64,000 nucleotides of DNA from JAPHTQ01 sp050295975 (GTDB lineage: Bacteria > Pseudomonadota > Gammaproteobacteria > Thiohalomonadales > Thiohalomonadaceae): positions 1 through 64,000 of the forward strand of contig JBNKQR010000011.1 in assembly GCA_050295975.1 (NCBI GenBank), given 5' to 3'. Below are positions 43,233-52,351 of this stretch, in pieces. The notes below the pieces were generated by a model. It was not told the origin of the DNA and made no database searches. It saw only the letters and a program-made list of their open reading frames with translations. How positions within the stretch are numbered: the stretch's first letter is position 1; each line of letters starts with the position of its first letter. Position numbers and translations under genes: made by a program.

Positions 43233-46049
43233 ATGGATAAAAGCTACAACCCCCACGACATCGAACAACGCTGGTACCAGACCTGGGAAAAGAGCGGCTA
43301 TTTCTCTCCCAAGAATGATGCAGGTGACAACAGTAACGCCTACTGCATCATGATCCCGCCGCCAAACGTCACCGGCAGTCTGCACATGGGGCACGGTTTC
43401 AACAACACCGTCATGGATACCATGGTGCGCTACCAGCGCATGTGCGGAAAAGCCACCTTGTGGCAACCGGGTACCGACCATGCTGGCATCGCCACACAGA
43501 TGGTGGTGGAGCGGCAACTGGCCGCCCAGGGCAAGAGCCGCCACGATCTGGGACGGGAAAAATTCATCGAGCGGGTGTGGGAGTGGAAGGGCGAATCCGG
43601 CGGTAACATCACCCGCCAGTTGCGCCGCCTCGGCTCCTCCCTCGACTGGAGCCACGAACGCTTCACCATGGACGATGGTCTCTCCGATGCAGTCAAGGAG
43701 GTCTTTGTCCGTCTTCATGAAGAAGGGCTGATCTATCGCGGCAAACGTCTGGTCAACTGGGACCCGGTGTTGCACACCGCAGTTTCCGATCTCGAAGTGA
43801 TCAGCGAAGAGGAGCAGGGCTACCTGTGGCACTTCCGCTACCCGCTCAGCGACGGCAGCGGTCACCTGGTGGTCGCCACCACCCGCCCAGAAACCATGCT
43901 CGGCGACACCGCCGTTGCGGTACACCCGGAAGACGAACGCTACAAAAAGCTGGTCGGTAAGACCGTGACCCTGCCTCTGGTGGGCCGCGAGATCCCGATC
44001 ATCGCCGACGACTACGTCGATCCCGAATTCGGTACCGGTTGCGTCAAGATCACCCCAGCCCATGACTTCAACGACTATGCCATGGGGCAGCGCCACGATC
44101 TGGTGATGATCAACGTCCTCACCGTGGATGCCAAGATCAACGACGAGGCACCCGAAAAATACCGTGGCAAAGATCGTTACGAGGCACGTGACGAGATCGT
44201 CCATGATCTGAAAGAACTGGATCTGCTGGAAAAGATCGAAGACCACAAACTGATGGTGCCGCGTGGCGATCGTAGCGGTAGCGTCATTGAACCGTTCCTC
44301 ACCGATCAGTGGTTCGTCGACCTCACTCGTGAGGTGCAGGAAGATGGTCGTCCCGGAGGCAAGACCGCGATCACCGATCCGGCGATCGAAGCGGTTCGTG
44401 GCGGCTCAATTAAATTCACGCCCAAGAACTGGGAGAACACCTACTTCCAGTGGCTGGAGAATATCCAGGACTGGTGTATCAGTCGCCAAATCTGGTGGGG
44501 CCACCGAATTCCTGCCTGGTATGACGCCAAGGGCAACATCTACGTCGGGCGCAGTGAAGAAGAAGTACGTGAAAAATACAAACTGGATGCGACCGTTGCA
44601 CTGGATCAGGACAGCGATGTTCTCGACACCTGGTTCTCCTCCGCCCTGTGGCCCTTCTCCACTTTGGGCTGGCCGGAGCAGACCGATCGTCTGAACCAGT
44701 TCTACCCCACCAGCGTGCTGGTCACCGGCTTCGACATCATCTTCTTCTGGGTCGCCCGCATGATCATGTTTGGCAAAAAGTTCATGGGCGATGTGCCGTT
44801 CCGCGATATCTATATCCACGGTCTGGTGCGTGACGCCCACGGACAGAAGATGTCCAAGTCAAAGGGCAACGTACTCGACCCCATCGACCTCATCGACGGT
44901 ATCGATCTCGAATCGCTGGTGCAGAAGCGCACCACCGGCCTGATGCAGCCGGAGATGGCGAAGAAGATCGAAAAACAGACCCGCTCCGATTTCCCCGATG
45001 GCATTCCCGCCTTCGGTACCGACGCGCTGCGCTTTACCTTTGCTTCTCTCGCCTCCACCGGTCGCGACATCAACTTCGATCTGGGCCGCATCGAGGGCTA
45101 CCGCAACTTCTGTAACAAGCTGTGGAATGCCGCCAACTACGTATTGATGCAGACAGACGGAAAGGATTGTGGTCAGGGTGGTGAAACCGTTGAATTAAGT
45201 GCGGCCGACCGTTGGATCATCTCGCGCCTGCAACGCACAGAAAAGACCGTCAACAGCGCCATCGGCAACTACCGTTTCGATCTGGCCGCAAACGCCATCT
45301 ACGAATTCACCTGGGACGAATACTGTGCCTGGTATCTGGAACTCTCCAAGCCAGTTTTGTATAACGAGGAGAGTTCAGATGCGCTACAGCGTGGCACCCG
45401 CCGTACCCTGGTGCGCGTTTTGGAGACCCTGCTGCGTCTCGCCCACCCGATCATCCCCTACATCACCGAAGAGATCTGGCAGCGCATTGCCACCCTCGCA
45501 GGCCGCGGCGGTAACACCATCATGCTGCAACCGTACCCACAGGCGGACGAAAACAAAATCGACACTGCTGCAGAGAGTGAAATGCAGTGGGTAATGGATT
45601 TCATTGTCGGCGTACGCAAGATCCGCTCAGGCATGAACATCCCACCGGGCAAACCGCTGCCGGTACTGCTGGACAACGCCTCTAAAGAAGATCGTGCTCG
45701 CGCCGAGGCCAATAACGCTTTCCTTCGTTCTCTGGCAAAACTGGAGTCGATCACCCTGCTAAATGCAGGTGAAACTGCACCGGAATCGGCCACCGCCCTG
45801 GTCGGCGAAATGAAACTGCTGGTGCCGATGGCCGGACTCATCGACAAAGAAGCGGAACTTGCACGCCTTGGCAAGGAGATAGAGCGTCTGGAAAAGGAAG
45901 TACAACGACTTAATGGCAAACTAAATAACGACAAGTTTGTCGGTAAGGCACCTGAGGCCGTGGTGCAGAAGGAGCGGGATAAACTGGCCGAGGCCAACTC
46001 CTCACTGGAATCCTTCCTTGAGCAAAGAGCCCGTATCGAGCTTTTGTAG
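43233..46049 (+). CDS. valS: Valyl-tRNA synthetase ValS
   Basis: A 938-aa class I aminoacyl-tRNA synthetase. HIGH region PPPNVTGSLHMGHGFNN, editing domain with TTRPETMLGDTAVAVHP, KMSKS motif KMSKSKGNVLDPIDL near residue 540, anticodon-binding domain and C-terminal coiled coil (LARLGKEIERLEKEVQRLNG). ATG 43233 is chosen; a GTG at 43227 is possible. Follows the small acidic gene by 67 bases. Confidence 0.97.
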   Translation: MDKSYNPHDIEQRWYQTWEKSGYFSPKNDAGDNSNAYCIMIPPPNVTGSLHMGHGFNNTVMDTMVRYQRMCGKATLWQPGTDHAGIATQMVVERQLAAQGKSRHDLGREKFIERVWEWKGESGGNITRQLRRLGSSLDWSHERFTMDDGLSDAVKEVFVRLHEEGLIYRGKRLVNWDPVLHTAVSDLEVISEEEQGYLWHFRYPLSDGSGHLVVATTRPETMLGDTAVAVHPEDERYKKLVGKTVTLPLVGREIPIIADDYVDPEFGTGCVKITPAHDFNDYAMGQRHDLVMINVLTVDAKINDEAPEKYRGKDRYEARDEIVHDLKELDLLEKIEDHKLMVPRGDRSGSVIEPFLTDQWFVDLTREVQEDGRPGGKTAITDPAIEAVRGGSIKFTPKNWENTYFQWLENIQDWCISRQIWWGHRIPAWYDAKGNIYVGRSEEEVREKYKLDATVALDQDSDVLDTWFSSALWPFSTLGWPEQTDRLNQFYPTSVLVTGFDIIFFWVARMIMFGKKFMGDVPFRDIYIHGLVRDAHGQKMSKSKGNVLDPIDLIDGIDLESLVQKRTTGLMQPEMAKKIEKQTRSDFPDGIPAFGTDALRFTFASLASTGRDINFDLGRIEGYRNFCNKLWNAANYVLMQTDGKDCGQGGETVELSAADRWIISRLQRTEKTVNSAIGNYRFDLAANAIYEFTWDEYCAWYLELSKPVLYNEESSDALQRGTRRTLVRVLETLLRLAHPIIPYITEEIWQRIATLAGRGGNTIMLQPYPQADENKIDTAAESEMQWVMDFIVGVRKIRSGMNIPPGKPLPVLLDNASKEDRARAEANNAFLRSLAKLESITLLNAGETAPESATALVGEMKLLVPMAGLIDKEAELARLGKEIERLEKEVQRLNGKLNNDKFVGKAPEAVVQKERDKLAEANSSLESFLEQRARIELL

Positions 46050-46144
46050 GTTCTGTCACACTTTTTCACTGCGTTTAATCCATTTGCAGTATTGCCCGCT
46101 GTAAACAGATACGGCTAAATATGCGTGCTGTATCTTAAGGCAAG

Positions 46145-46165
46145 CCCGGAGTATATCGGGCTGCT
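46145..46165 (+). other. Stem-loop after valS
   Basis: GCCCG-gagtatat-CGGGC in the 220 bases between valS and the TIR-like gene. No T-run follows. A further palindrome GGGGATTATCCCC lies at 46201-46213. Confidence 0.35.
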
Positions 46166-46273
46166 CAGGGCGGAGCACCATGTCATTGAGATGACCCTCT
46201 GGGGATTATCCCCGTCTTCCCACCGCCATAACACCAAAATAACCAATGCACGGATTTGCCGCGAGGAAGACCT

Positions 46274-47218
46274 ATGGCCGCACAAAAACCAACCGAGTCT
46301 ACCCATAAACTGACCACTCATAGCATTCGACTCGATATCGTTCAGGCTATCCAGCAGTTGCAAGAGAAAATTGAAAAAACGCGTAAACTGGATACTGAAC
46401 AAATTCAATTCGATGAACCTGTCGTCGACGCCTTACAAAAAGAGATTCGCGACACTATCCGCGACATCTTCGGCGCTGACTCACCGGAATACTACGATCA
46501 CAGTCAGCACAAAATCTGGCATGGTGGACACATCTATCTTGAAGCGCGCAGCAAACGACAAGAGAAATTCATCGCCGGCATTCCGCATACCATTAGCATG
46601 CTTGAGGGATTGATTCAGCGTCTCGAAGACCGCCGTAAAATCCTTAAAGATGAAGCTCCGAAACCTGCACCGCAAACTGAAAGCAAGGTCGCCAAGGTTG
46701 TGGCTACCAATCCACAAAGTAAACGCAAGGCATCTGTAGTAGAAGCAACAGAACTACCGCGACGTATTATGACCAAGCGTGTATGTGTCATTCATGGTCA
46801 GAACGACGCACTGAAAAATGCTGTGGTCGACTACCTGGAGAAACTGGCACTCGATCCGGTCGTACTACATAAGCAGCAAAACAATGATCGCAATATCGTT
46901 GAAAAAATTGAGAGTCTCCCTGAGGTTGATTTTGCTGTAGTACTACTAACCGCTGATGATTTTGCCCAGCCAGGCAAACCCGCCGCTCGAGGTGGAAGAA
47001 TGCAGGCTAAACGTAATGTCCTGTTTGAATTAGGCTACTACGTTGGCCGCTTGGGAAAGTCGCGTGTCTGCTCGCTGTATAGTGGTCACAGTAAACCACC
47101 GCTCGACCATGACGGTATCAATTGCCTTACTGTCAGTGAGAATCAGGTGTGGCGCCGCTTACTCGGACTGGAACTCAGCGCAGCAGGCTTCGATATTGCT
47201 GCTGAAGCCGAAAAATAG
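46274..47218 (+). CDS. TIR-like nucleotide-binding protein (PF10137-type), possible immunity effector
   Basis: A 314-aa protein. N-terminal about 1-165 is helical and charged, with SPEYYDHSQHKIWHGGHIYL (70-89) and a long helix IPHTISMLEGLIQRLEDR; C-terminal about 168-310 is a TIR-like domain: RVCVIHGQNDALKNAVVDYL, VDFAVVLLTADDF, then QAKRNVLFELGYYVGRLGKSRV with the Glu (E252) in the catalytic position of TIR NADases. PF10137 domains occur in anti-phage systems as NAD-depleting effectors and alone. No cyclase, STING or other partner gene is adjacent. ATG 46274 has GAGGAAG upstream. Defence role is inferred. Confidence 0.78.
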   Translation: MAAQKPTESTHKLTTHSIRLDIVQAIQQLQEKIEKTRKLDTEQIQFDEPVVDALQKEIRDTIRDIFGADSPEYYDHSQHKIWHGGHIYLEARSKRQEKFIAGIPHTISMLEGLIQRLEDRRKILKDEAPKPAPQTESKVAKVVATNPQSKRKASVVEATELPRRIMTKRVCVIHGQNDALKNAVVDYLEKLALDPVVLHKQQNNDRNIVEKIESLPEVDFAVVLLTADDFAQPGKPAARGGRMQAKRNVLFELGYYVGRLGKSRVCSLYSGHSKPPLDHDGINCLTVSENQVWRRLLGLELSAAGFDIAAEAEK

Positions 47219-47504
47219 ATAAAGAGTCAGGCATTAGGGATAGCAGTAAGCTGGATAGCTGCTGCAGGACGGGTTCTGTTGAATGTACGAATTGTTATAT
47301 TCCCATATTGTCCAGAGTATCTTCCCCAACAAATTTAGTGACCCAGTCCTAATTCCCGGGGAAAACTTTTGGTTCGGCCGTTTCGGTTGATGCACACTGG
47401 CGCTCGACCCCGTAGTGCTGTCCTATTTGCGCTATCACGATTTCAGTCTGTTTTCTTATTTTAACTTCGGGGCATACAACAATTCCAAATGGAGGTGATT
47501 CAGA
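47219..47504. other. Intergenic region between the TIR-like and EF-hand genes
   Basis: About 286 bases without a gene. The GGAGGTGAT ribosome site of the EF-hand gene lies at its right end; no clear promoter, repeat or RNA gene recognised. Confidence 0.4.
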
Positions 47505-48101
47505 ATGACCATTACAAAAAACATCTTAGCCACAACTCTGGTTTCGCTGCTTTTCGCAGCAGGTACCGCCCAGGCAGCTGGGAAGATGGGTGCAGGCCGT
47601 GGACCGATGTCCTTCTCTGATTTCGATAAAAATGGCGACGGCATGATTAGCCGTGAGGAATTTTCTGCTACTCAACACAATCGTATTGAGACTAAAACGC
47701 AGAATCAAACACAGACACAAACTAAAACTCAGGCACCTGAAATGAGTGGTACACCTGGTACCCCACCGGTACCGGCACCTGCAACAGGCATGGGTGTACA
47801 GAATCAGGAACAAGTGCAAGAACAGATGCAGGAGCAGATGCAAACCCAACAACAGATGCGCCCGGCAAACATGCCTGCCTTTGCTGATTTTGATAAGGAT
47901 GGTGACGGCAATGTCACTCAGAAGGAGTTCTATGGCGCACGCAACGACCGTATACGTGCACGAGTACTTGAAGGCAAACCGATGCGGAATATGTCCAATG
48001 CCCCGTCCTTCTCAAGCATCGACAGCAATGGCGACAAGCAGCTAAGTGAAGAAGAGTTCAATACCCATCAGGATCAACATGCCAAGGTATGGGAAGAGTA
48101 A
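47505..48101 (+). CDS. Exported EF-hand calcium-binding protein, 198 aa
   Basis: Signal peptide (LATTLVSLLFAAGTAQA, cut before AGKM). Three EF-hands: DKNGDGMISREE (near 43), DKDGDGNVTQKE (near 129) and DSNGDKQLSEEE (near 173), with the twelve-residue loop Asp/Glu pattern DxNxDG---E. The third loop has K instead of G at position 6. A Gln/Thr-rich linker (TKTQNQTQTQTKTQ) and Pro-rich part lie between the first two. Periplasmic, calcium sensor or structural. Strong ribosome site GGAGGTGAT. Confidence 0.88.
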   Translation: MTITKNILATTLVSLLFAAGTAQAAGKMGAGRGPMSFSDFDKNGDGMISREEFSATQHNRIETKTQNQTQTQTKTQAPEMSGTPGTPPVPAPATGMGVQNQEQVQEQMQEQMQTQQQMRPANMPAFADFDKDGDGNVTQKEFYGARNDRIRARVLEGKPMRNMSNAPSFSSIDSNGDKQLSEEEFNTHQDQHAKVWEE

Positions 48102-48119
48102 TCAATAAGCTTGTTGCAT

Positions 48120-48149
48120 AAAAAAGCGGGCCAGGGCCCGCTTTTTTTA
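48120..48149. terminator. Bidirectional rho-independent terminator
   Basis: AAAAAAGCGGGCC-a-GGGCCCGCTTTTTTT with T-runs both ways, between the convergent EF-hand and DUF2892 genes. Confidence 0.9.
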
Positions 48150-48157
48150 TAATATCT

Positions 48158-48337
48158 TTACTTGGTACTAACACCCAGCATCGGGTAGAGCGGGCAAAAG
48201 CCTACCAGGCCAGTAACCAGCGGAATCGCACCGATGTAGCCCCATACAGGAAGCATGCCCATTACAGTTGCAGCTACCAGACCGGCACCAACGACGATAC
48301 GCAGAATACGATCAATACCACCAACGTTCAGTTTCAT
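48158..48337 (-). CDS. DUF2892 (YgaP-like) small membrane protein, 59 aa
   Basis: MKLNVGGIDRILRIVVGAGL, then VWGYIGAIPLVTGLVGFCPL and YPMLGVSTK. Two hydrophobic segments (about 10-28 and 30-50) and the FCPLYPMLG ending are hallmarks of DUF2892 proteins. In YgaP a related segment anchors a rhodanese domain; here it is alone. AGGAG precedes the ATG by about 6 bases. It lies downstream of the Crp/Fnr regulator gene on the same strand with a 75-base gap, as often seen for this pair. Confidence 0.88.
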   Translation of the reverse strand: MKLNVGGIDRILRIVVGAGLVAATVMGMLPVWGYIGAIPLVTGLVGFCPLYPMLGVSTK

Positions 48338-48412
48338 GTGCTTCTCCTATTTATGGACACTTGTCTGACTAACAGGGACGACTCTACCTTGTTGCCCCCC
48401 TGGCTTCAGTGA

Positions 48413-49078
48413 CTAACTCACATTTGCTGCCTGCTCTAGTCCCTGCCGCTGCTGAAGGGTGATCTTGCCACGCCCCAGCTTAACCCACCCCCGTCGTTCA
48501 AACTCCTTGAGCAGGCGGCTAACCACCTCACGCGCCGTGCCCAGCTCACGGGCCAGTTCCTGATGAGTGAGCGCCAGTGAATCTCCTTCCTTGGCATACT
48601 CTAGCAGACAGGCGGCCAGGCGTTGGTCCACCCGACCAAATGAGATGGCATCTATCAGTAGTAATAATTCGGTTACCCGCTCCGCATAGACATTAAAAAC
48701 AAATTCGCGGAAACCATGTGAACCATGCAACGCGAGCTGAAAGGCGTGGTGTGGTAGTGCCACTGCCTGAATCTCCGTCTCGGTGTAGCCCTCAGCACTG
48801 TACTGCTTTCCACCCAACATACAAGCAGTGGTGAGAATACAGGACTGCCCCTCCTCTACTCGATAAAGGACAATCTCCCGACCACTCTCCGATAACTTCT
48901 GTACCCGAACCGCTCCGTCGAGAACCAGTAGAAAATTGCTGCACTGATCACCCTCACGAAATACCGCCATCCCTGCGGGGAGGTTGAGTATCTGAGCCTC
49001 TGCCAGCGCCTCTTGCCATGCGGGATCATCCAGTGCAGCCAGTGCAGGAAAATGTTCCAACCATTGCGGCTTGTTCAT
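48413..49078 (-). CDS. Crp/Fnr family transcriptional regulator
   Basis: A 221-aa regulator with N-terminal cyclic-nucleotide-like sensor domain (FREGDQCSNFLLVLDGAVRV) and C-terminal winged helix (LTHQELARELGTAREVVSRLLKEF). Cysteines in EGDQC, QSCILTTACMLG suggest a redox or oxidant sensing mode rather than an FNR iron-sulfur N-terminus, which is absent. Its target is probably the adjacent DUF2892 gene and perhaps itself (inference). ATG 49078 overlaps the rsuA stop. Confidence 0.88.
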   Translation of the reverse strand: MNKPQWLEHFPALAALDDPAWQEALAEAQILNLPAGMAVFREGDQCSNFLLVLDGAVRVQKLSESGREIVLYRVEEGQSCILTTACMLGGKQYSAEGYTETEIQAVALPHHAFQLALHGSHGFREFVFNVYAERVTELLLLIDAISFGRVDQRLAACLLEYAKEGDSLALTHQELARELGTAREVVSRLLKEFERRGWVKLGRGKITLQQRQGLEQAANVS

Positions 49079-49770
49079 TGTTGCATCACCTTGATCTCAT
49101 CCTCTGTCAATGGACGCCATTCACCCGGTTGTAGTACGGGATCCAGTTCCAACACGCCGATGCGCTCCCGATGCAGCGCGGTTACCCGGTTACCTAGTGC
49201 GGCAAACATACGCTTTACCTGATGATACTTGCCCTCACTGGTGGTTAAACGTGCCCTGTTTGTGTCCAATATCTCCAATGTTGCAGGCCGGGTCTTTTTT
49301 TCTTCATTGCGCAGCAACAGACCTTCGGCAAAGCGTGCAACCAGTGTCTCATCCAGCGTCTCTGCAACTTCAACCCGATAGACCTTGTCGCAGTTATGTT
49401 TAGGTGATGTGACCCGGTGCGACCAGTCACCATCATCGGTGAGCAGAACCAGTCCGGTAGCATCGATATCGAGACGACCTGCTATATGCAGGCTTTTTCG
49501 TTCGGCCTCATCAAACAGGTCCAGTACCGTCTTGTGCCGTGCATCGACAGCAGCAGAGACCACACCTGACGGTTTGTTTAACATGTAGTAGCGCTTCCCT
49601 CCAAGGTTGACCCTCTCTCCATGCCAGGTCACCACTGCGTTTTCAGGGAGCTTGAAGTCTGGGCTCTTTTTCACCTCGCCGTTGACCATGACCTGGCTAC
49701 GCCGGATCACCACCTGGGCACGGGAGCGGGTCAGACCGGTGGCATGGCAGAGGTATTTATCGAGACGCAT
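49075..49770 (-). CDS. rsuA: 16S rRNA pseudouridine-516 synthase RsuA
   Basis: A 231-aa enzyme of the RsuA/RluB/E/F family. N-terminal S4 domain (MRLDKYLCHATGLTRSRAQV), catalytic segment AGRLDIDATGLVLLTDDG with the Asp at residue 101, and DKVYRVEVAETLDETLVARF, ending like E. coli RsuA (GEWRPLTEDEI). The RsuA assignment over RluE rests on the full-length S4 domain and similarity from memory. Overlaps the DUF523 gene by 14 bases and the regulator by 4. Confidence 0.9.
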   Translation of the reverse strand: MRLDKYLCHATGLTRSRAQVVIRRSQVMVNGEVKKSPDFKLPENAVVTWHGERVNLGGKRYYMLNKPSGVVSAAVDARHKTVLDLFDEAERKSLHIAGRLDIDATGLVLLTDDGDWSHRVTSPKHNCDKVYRVEVAETLDETLVARFAEGLLLRNEEKKTRPATLEILDTNRARLTTSEGKYHQVKRMFAALGNRVTALHRERIGVLELDPVLQPGEWRPLTEDEIKVMQQ

Positions 49771-50272
49771 GCCGGCTCATCACTCGTTGGAGAAAATCAT
49801 CGTACTCTTGCTGCAGATTCAAATGCTCCTCCTCAACCATCGGCAACTCAGGCAGGATGGCGGCAATCTCTCCGGCAAAGGCCCCTGAAGTACTGCCAAT
49901 GATTTCATCGGCATCACCATGTAACGGTGCTGAACCGAGAGCGCAGCTGGGTGAGCGACACTTGAAGATAACGCCGCAAACAGCGCTGAGGGGGGATGCC
50001 ATCTTCTGCGCATAGGCACGCAATGCATCGGTAACATCGACAGTTGGATCGGCAACACCCAGCACACGCACATCCCTCTCCTGCTGTACCAGCTGTAGCG
50101 GTGGCCGTGGCACCGTCAAACCGATCCCGACCTCAGGGCAGAAAGGCAAATAGTCGAACTGATCTGCCAACGGACCCAGAAGAGTTTCGTTGCGTTTATC
50201 GGCCCCATCGTAACGCACCCGCTCGCCAAGCAGACAGGCACTAACGGCCAGCAGCGGTCGCGTCGAATTCAT
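49757..50272 (-). CDS. DUF523 family protein
   Basis: A 171-aa protein with the DUF523 opening VSACLLGERVRYDG, a FCPEVGIGLTVPRPPLQL stretch, and CRSPSCALGS near residue 110. The conserved Cys pairs are typical, suggesting metal or redox chemistry; the exact role of the family is unknown. It lies within a tightly overlapping chain of genes (tcdA, this, rsuA, crp-like). Confidence 0.88.
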   Translation of the reverse strand: MNSTRPLLAVSACLLGERVRYDGADKRNETLLGPLADQFDYLPFCPEVGIGLTVPRPPLQLVQQERDVRVLGVADPTVDVTDALRAYAQKMASPLSAVCGVIFKCRSPSCALGSAPLHGDADEIIGSTSGAFAGEIAAILPELPMVEEEHLNLQQEYDDFLQRVMSRHASR

Positions 50273-51060
50273 CCTTGATGCTTCTTGGTCAACAGTTTCT
50301 CAATCGCCCGCGCCACTGCGGCAAAGGCAAAGCTGGCTGTAACAAAGGTGGCAGAGCCATAACCGAAGTTGCAGTCGAGGGTGACGCCCTTAACCCCCGG
50401 CTTCTGCTGGCAGACCGTGCCGTCCTCTTTGGGGTAGCGATGCTGCTGCGTAGAGAAGACGCAATCAATCCCAAAACGGCTTTTTGGATTACGTGAGTAA
50501 TCATAGGTGGCGCGCAGTCTAGAACGCACCTTGGCTGCCAGCGGGTCGTTGTGGGTCCGGCTGAGGTCCGTGATTTCGATACGGGTGGGATCGGTAATAC
50601 CCCCCGCCCCACCCGTGGTAATGATCGGGATTTTGTTGCGCTTGCAGAAATAGATCAGTGCTGCCTTGTGGCGGATGGAATCGATGGCATCAATGACATA
50701 ATCAAATTCGCTGCTGATGTATTTCTCGATATTGTTTTCCACCAACAGATCGTCGACCGCATGGACTTCACAGTGGGGATTGATCTCAAGAATCCGCTCC
50801 GCCATCACCTCAACCTTGGAACGATTCAAGGTGGAACTCAGGGTATGCAACTGACGATTGCTGTTGCTGATTGAGATATCATCGTGATCGATGAGGGTGA
50901 TGGTGCTGACACCACTGCGAACCAGTGCCTCGACCGCCCAGGAGCCGACACCACCGATGCCCACCACACAGAAGTGGCTTTGGCGAAGGGTCTCCGCTTC
51001 AGCAGTGCCGTAGAGGCGGCGAATACCACCGAAACGTTCGTTGAAATCGTCCTGGGTCAT
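50269..51060 (-). CDS. tcdA: tRNA threonylcarbamoyladenosine dehydratase TcdA (CsdL)
   Basis: A 263-aa E1-like ATP-dependent enzyme that cyclises t6A37 to ct6A in tRNAs decoding ANN codons. Begins with RFGGIRRLYGTAEAETLRQS, then the nucleotide-binding VVGIGGVGSWAVEALVRSG and LIDHDDISISNSNRQLHTL, and FDYVIDAIDSIRHKAALIYF, all conserved. Overlaps DUF523 by 4 bases. First gene of the four-gene overlapping chain down to the regulator. Confidence 0.93.
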   Translation of the reverse strand: MTQDDFNERFGGIRRLYGTAEAETLRQSHFCVVGIGGVGSWAVEALVRSGVSTITLIDHDDISISNSNRQLHTLSSTLNRSKVEVMAERILEINPHCEVHAVDDLLVENNIEKYISSEFDYVIDAIDSIRHKAALIYFCKRNKIPIITTGGAGGITDPTRIEITDLSRTHNDPLAAKVRSRLRATYDYSRNPKSRFGIDCVFSTQQHRYPKEDGTVCQQKPGVKGVTLDCNFGYGSATFVTASFAFAAVARAIEKLLTKKHQG

Positions 51061-51100
51061 GGTTTGTCAAAGCGCCACAAGAGAAGTTGTGGCAAATCTA

Positions 51101-52351
51101 TCATGAATCGGGATTAAGCAGGGCCACGGAATAGACGGTGATAGGGACGTGACTCTGCGGCAGTGAGAGTCCCATAGGGCGACTGAGTGGTAACGGACGC
51201 TGGAGTTGCTGGACCGTATCGTTGGAGAGCATTATCTCTCCCATTCCGGCATTATCACTGATGCCCCTGGCGATGTTTATCGTTTCACCCAGCAGATCGT
51301 AACCCTTGAAATCGGTAGTCCCCAGAATCCCCTCCACCACCAGCCCGGTATGCACACCAATTCCGGCAGATAGGCCAAATTCACCCAGTGCCTCGCCGAC
51401 CTTTTCGTGAATCTCAAGCGCAGCGGCGACGGCAGTGGTCGCATCGCTGAAGACCAGCAAGATCTCATCGGCATCCAGCTTGACCCGCAATGCATGAAAA
51501 CGCTGCCAGGTTGGTTCTGCCGCAGCGTAAAAGGCGTTTACCGCGGCAACGATCTGCTCTGGATCCTGTTTTTCGCACCAGGGATTGAATCCACGGATCT
51601 CCATCACCACAATGCTGCGCTCATGCCGCTCATGGGAGATCGAGGCAGGATCACTCTCTGCCTGAGCCAGCAGTTGCTTACCCAGCACCCACTGGGAGTA
51701 GACCTTTATCTGGCCTGCAATCCCGCGCAATACACTCTCGTTGCGCTCCGAATCCATCAACGCCACCCCCAGCAACATGCCCGAAAACGGCACTACGACA
51801 GCAATGTATATGTGAGTAGGGTCGGCGAGAAAGTCATTCACAGAATGGAGCTCACCGAGCTCGTAATGCAGGATGATATACATCACCAGCAGAATGCTGG
51901 TACGCAGGGTACTCTCAACCAGAATAAACAACGAACCGATATTCGGTGGTAGGTGAATCTGCATCTGTCGACTGAAACCGATGGCAAAGGCAAAGCCCCA
52001 ATAGGCAATGTGGTTGGCGCTATCAGTAAAGCTACCGCCACTCATCAGCATCTCAAAAGTGGTGTAAACCAGCGGACCGATCAGGTTACCCAGCAACGGT
52101 ACCGAACGTCCTACATAGGTCCGCTCACTGATGAAGCGGGCCTGCAACAGCGCCGCCAGCATCAGAACATAGGGATCAGGTGAGGAGGAGTAAGCTTTAG
52201 GGCTGCTGAGCAGCTCAAGAAACATGTTGGCCAGAGGGAAATAGGCGCTATTGGTAAAAAACTCACGAATGAAATGGCTGAGCCGGCTACCGTGGATGCG
52301 CTCATCGATGACACTGTGATTTGCTGTGGTGGTTTGGCCCATGCGGCTCAC
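51101..52351 (-). CDS. Membrane protein with class III nucleotidyl cyclase-like domain
   Basis: A 416-aa protein: about five TM segments (about 60-200) and a C-terminal cyclase-type domain (about 243-405). VVMEIRGFNPWCEKQDPEQI, KLDADEILLVFSDA, GVHTGLVVEGILGTTDFKGY and LGETINIARGI are class III cyclase motifs. The first metal Asp is Glu (E251), the usual KxxGD reads KLDAD with Asp 295, and the Arg of the NxxxR motif is shifted by one. Cyclase activity is therefore uncertain; it could bind nucleotides without catalysis. It starts at GTG 52351 sharing GTGA with the DUF3999 stop. Confidence 0.75.
   Translation of the reverse strand: MSRMGQTTTANHSVIDERIHGSRLSHFIREFFTNSAYFPLANMFLELLSSPKAYSSSPDPYVLMLAALLQARFISERTYVGRSVPLLGNLIGPLVYTTFEMLMSGGSFTDSANHIAYWGFAFAIGFSRQMQIHLPPNIGSLFILVESTLRTSILLVMYIILHYELGELHSVNDFLADPTHIYIAVVVPFSGMLLGVALMDSERNESVLRGIAGQIKVYSQWVLGKQLLAQAESDPASISHERHERSIVVMEIRGFNPWCEKQDPEQIVAAVNAFYAAAEPTWQRFHALRVKLDADEILLVFSDATTAVAAALEIHEKVGEALGEFGLSAGIGVHTGLVVEGILGTTDFKGYDLLGETINIARGISDNAGMGEIMLSNDTVQQLQRPLPLSRPMGLSLPQSHVPITVYSVALLNPDS

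Noticed and set aside
43158..44246. 362-aa frame on the minus strand opposite valS
   Set aside because: Complete overlap with valS; codon pattern follows the antisense of the synthetase and no family motif or ribosome site is present.
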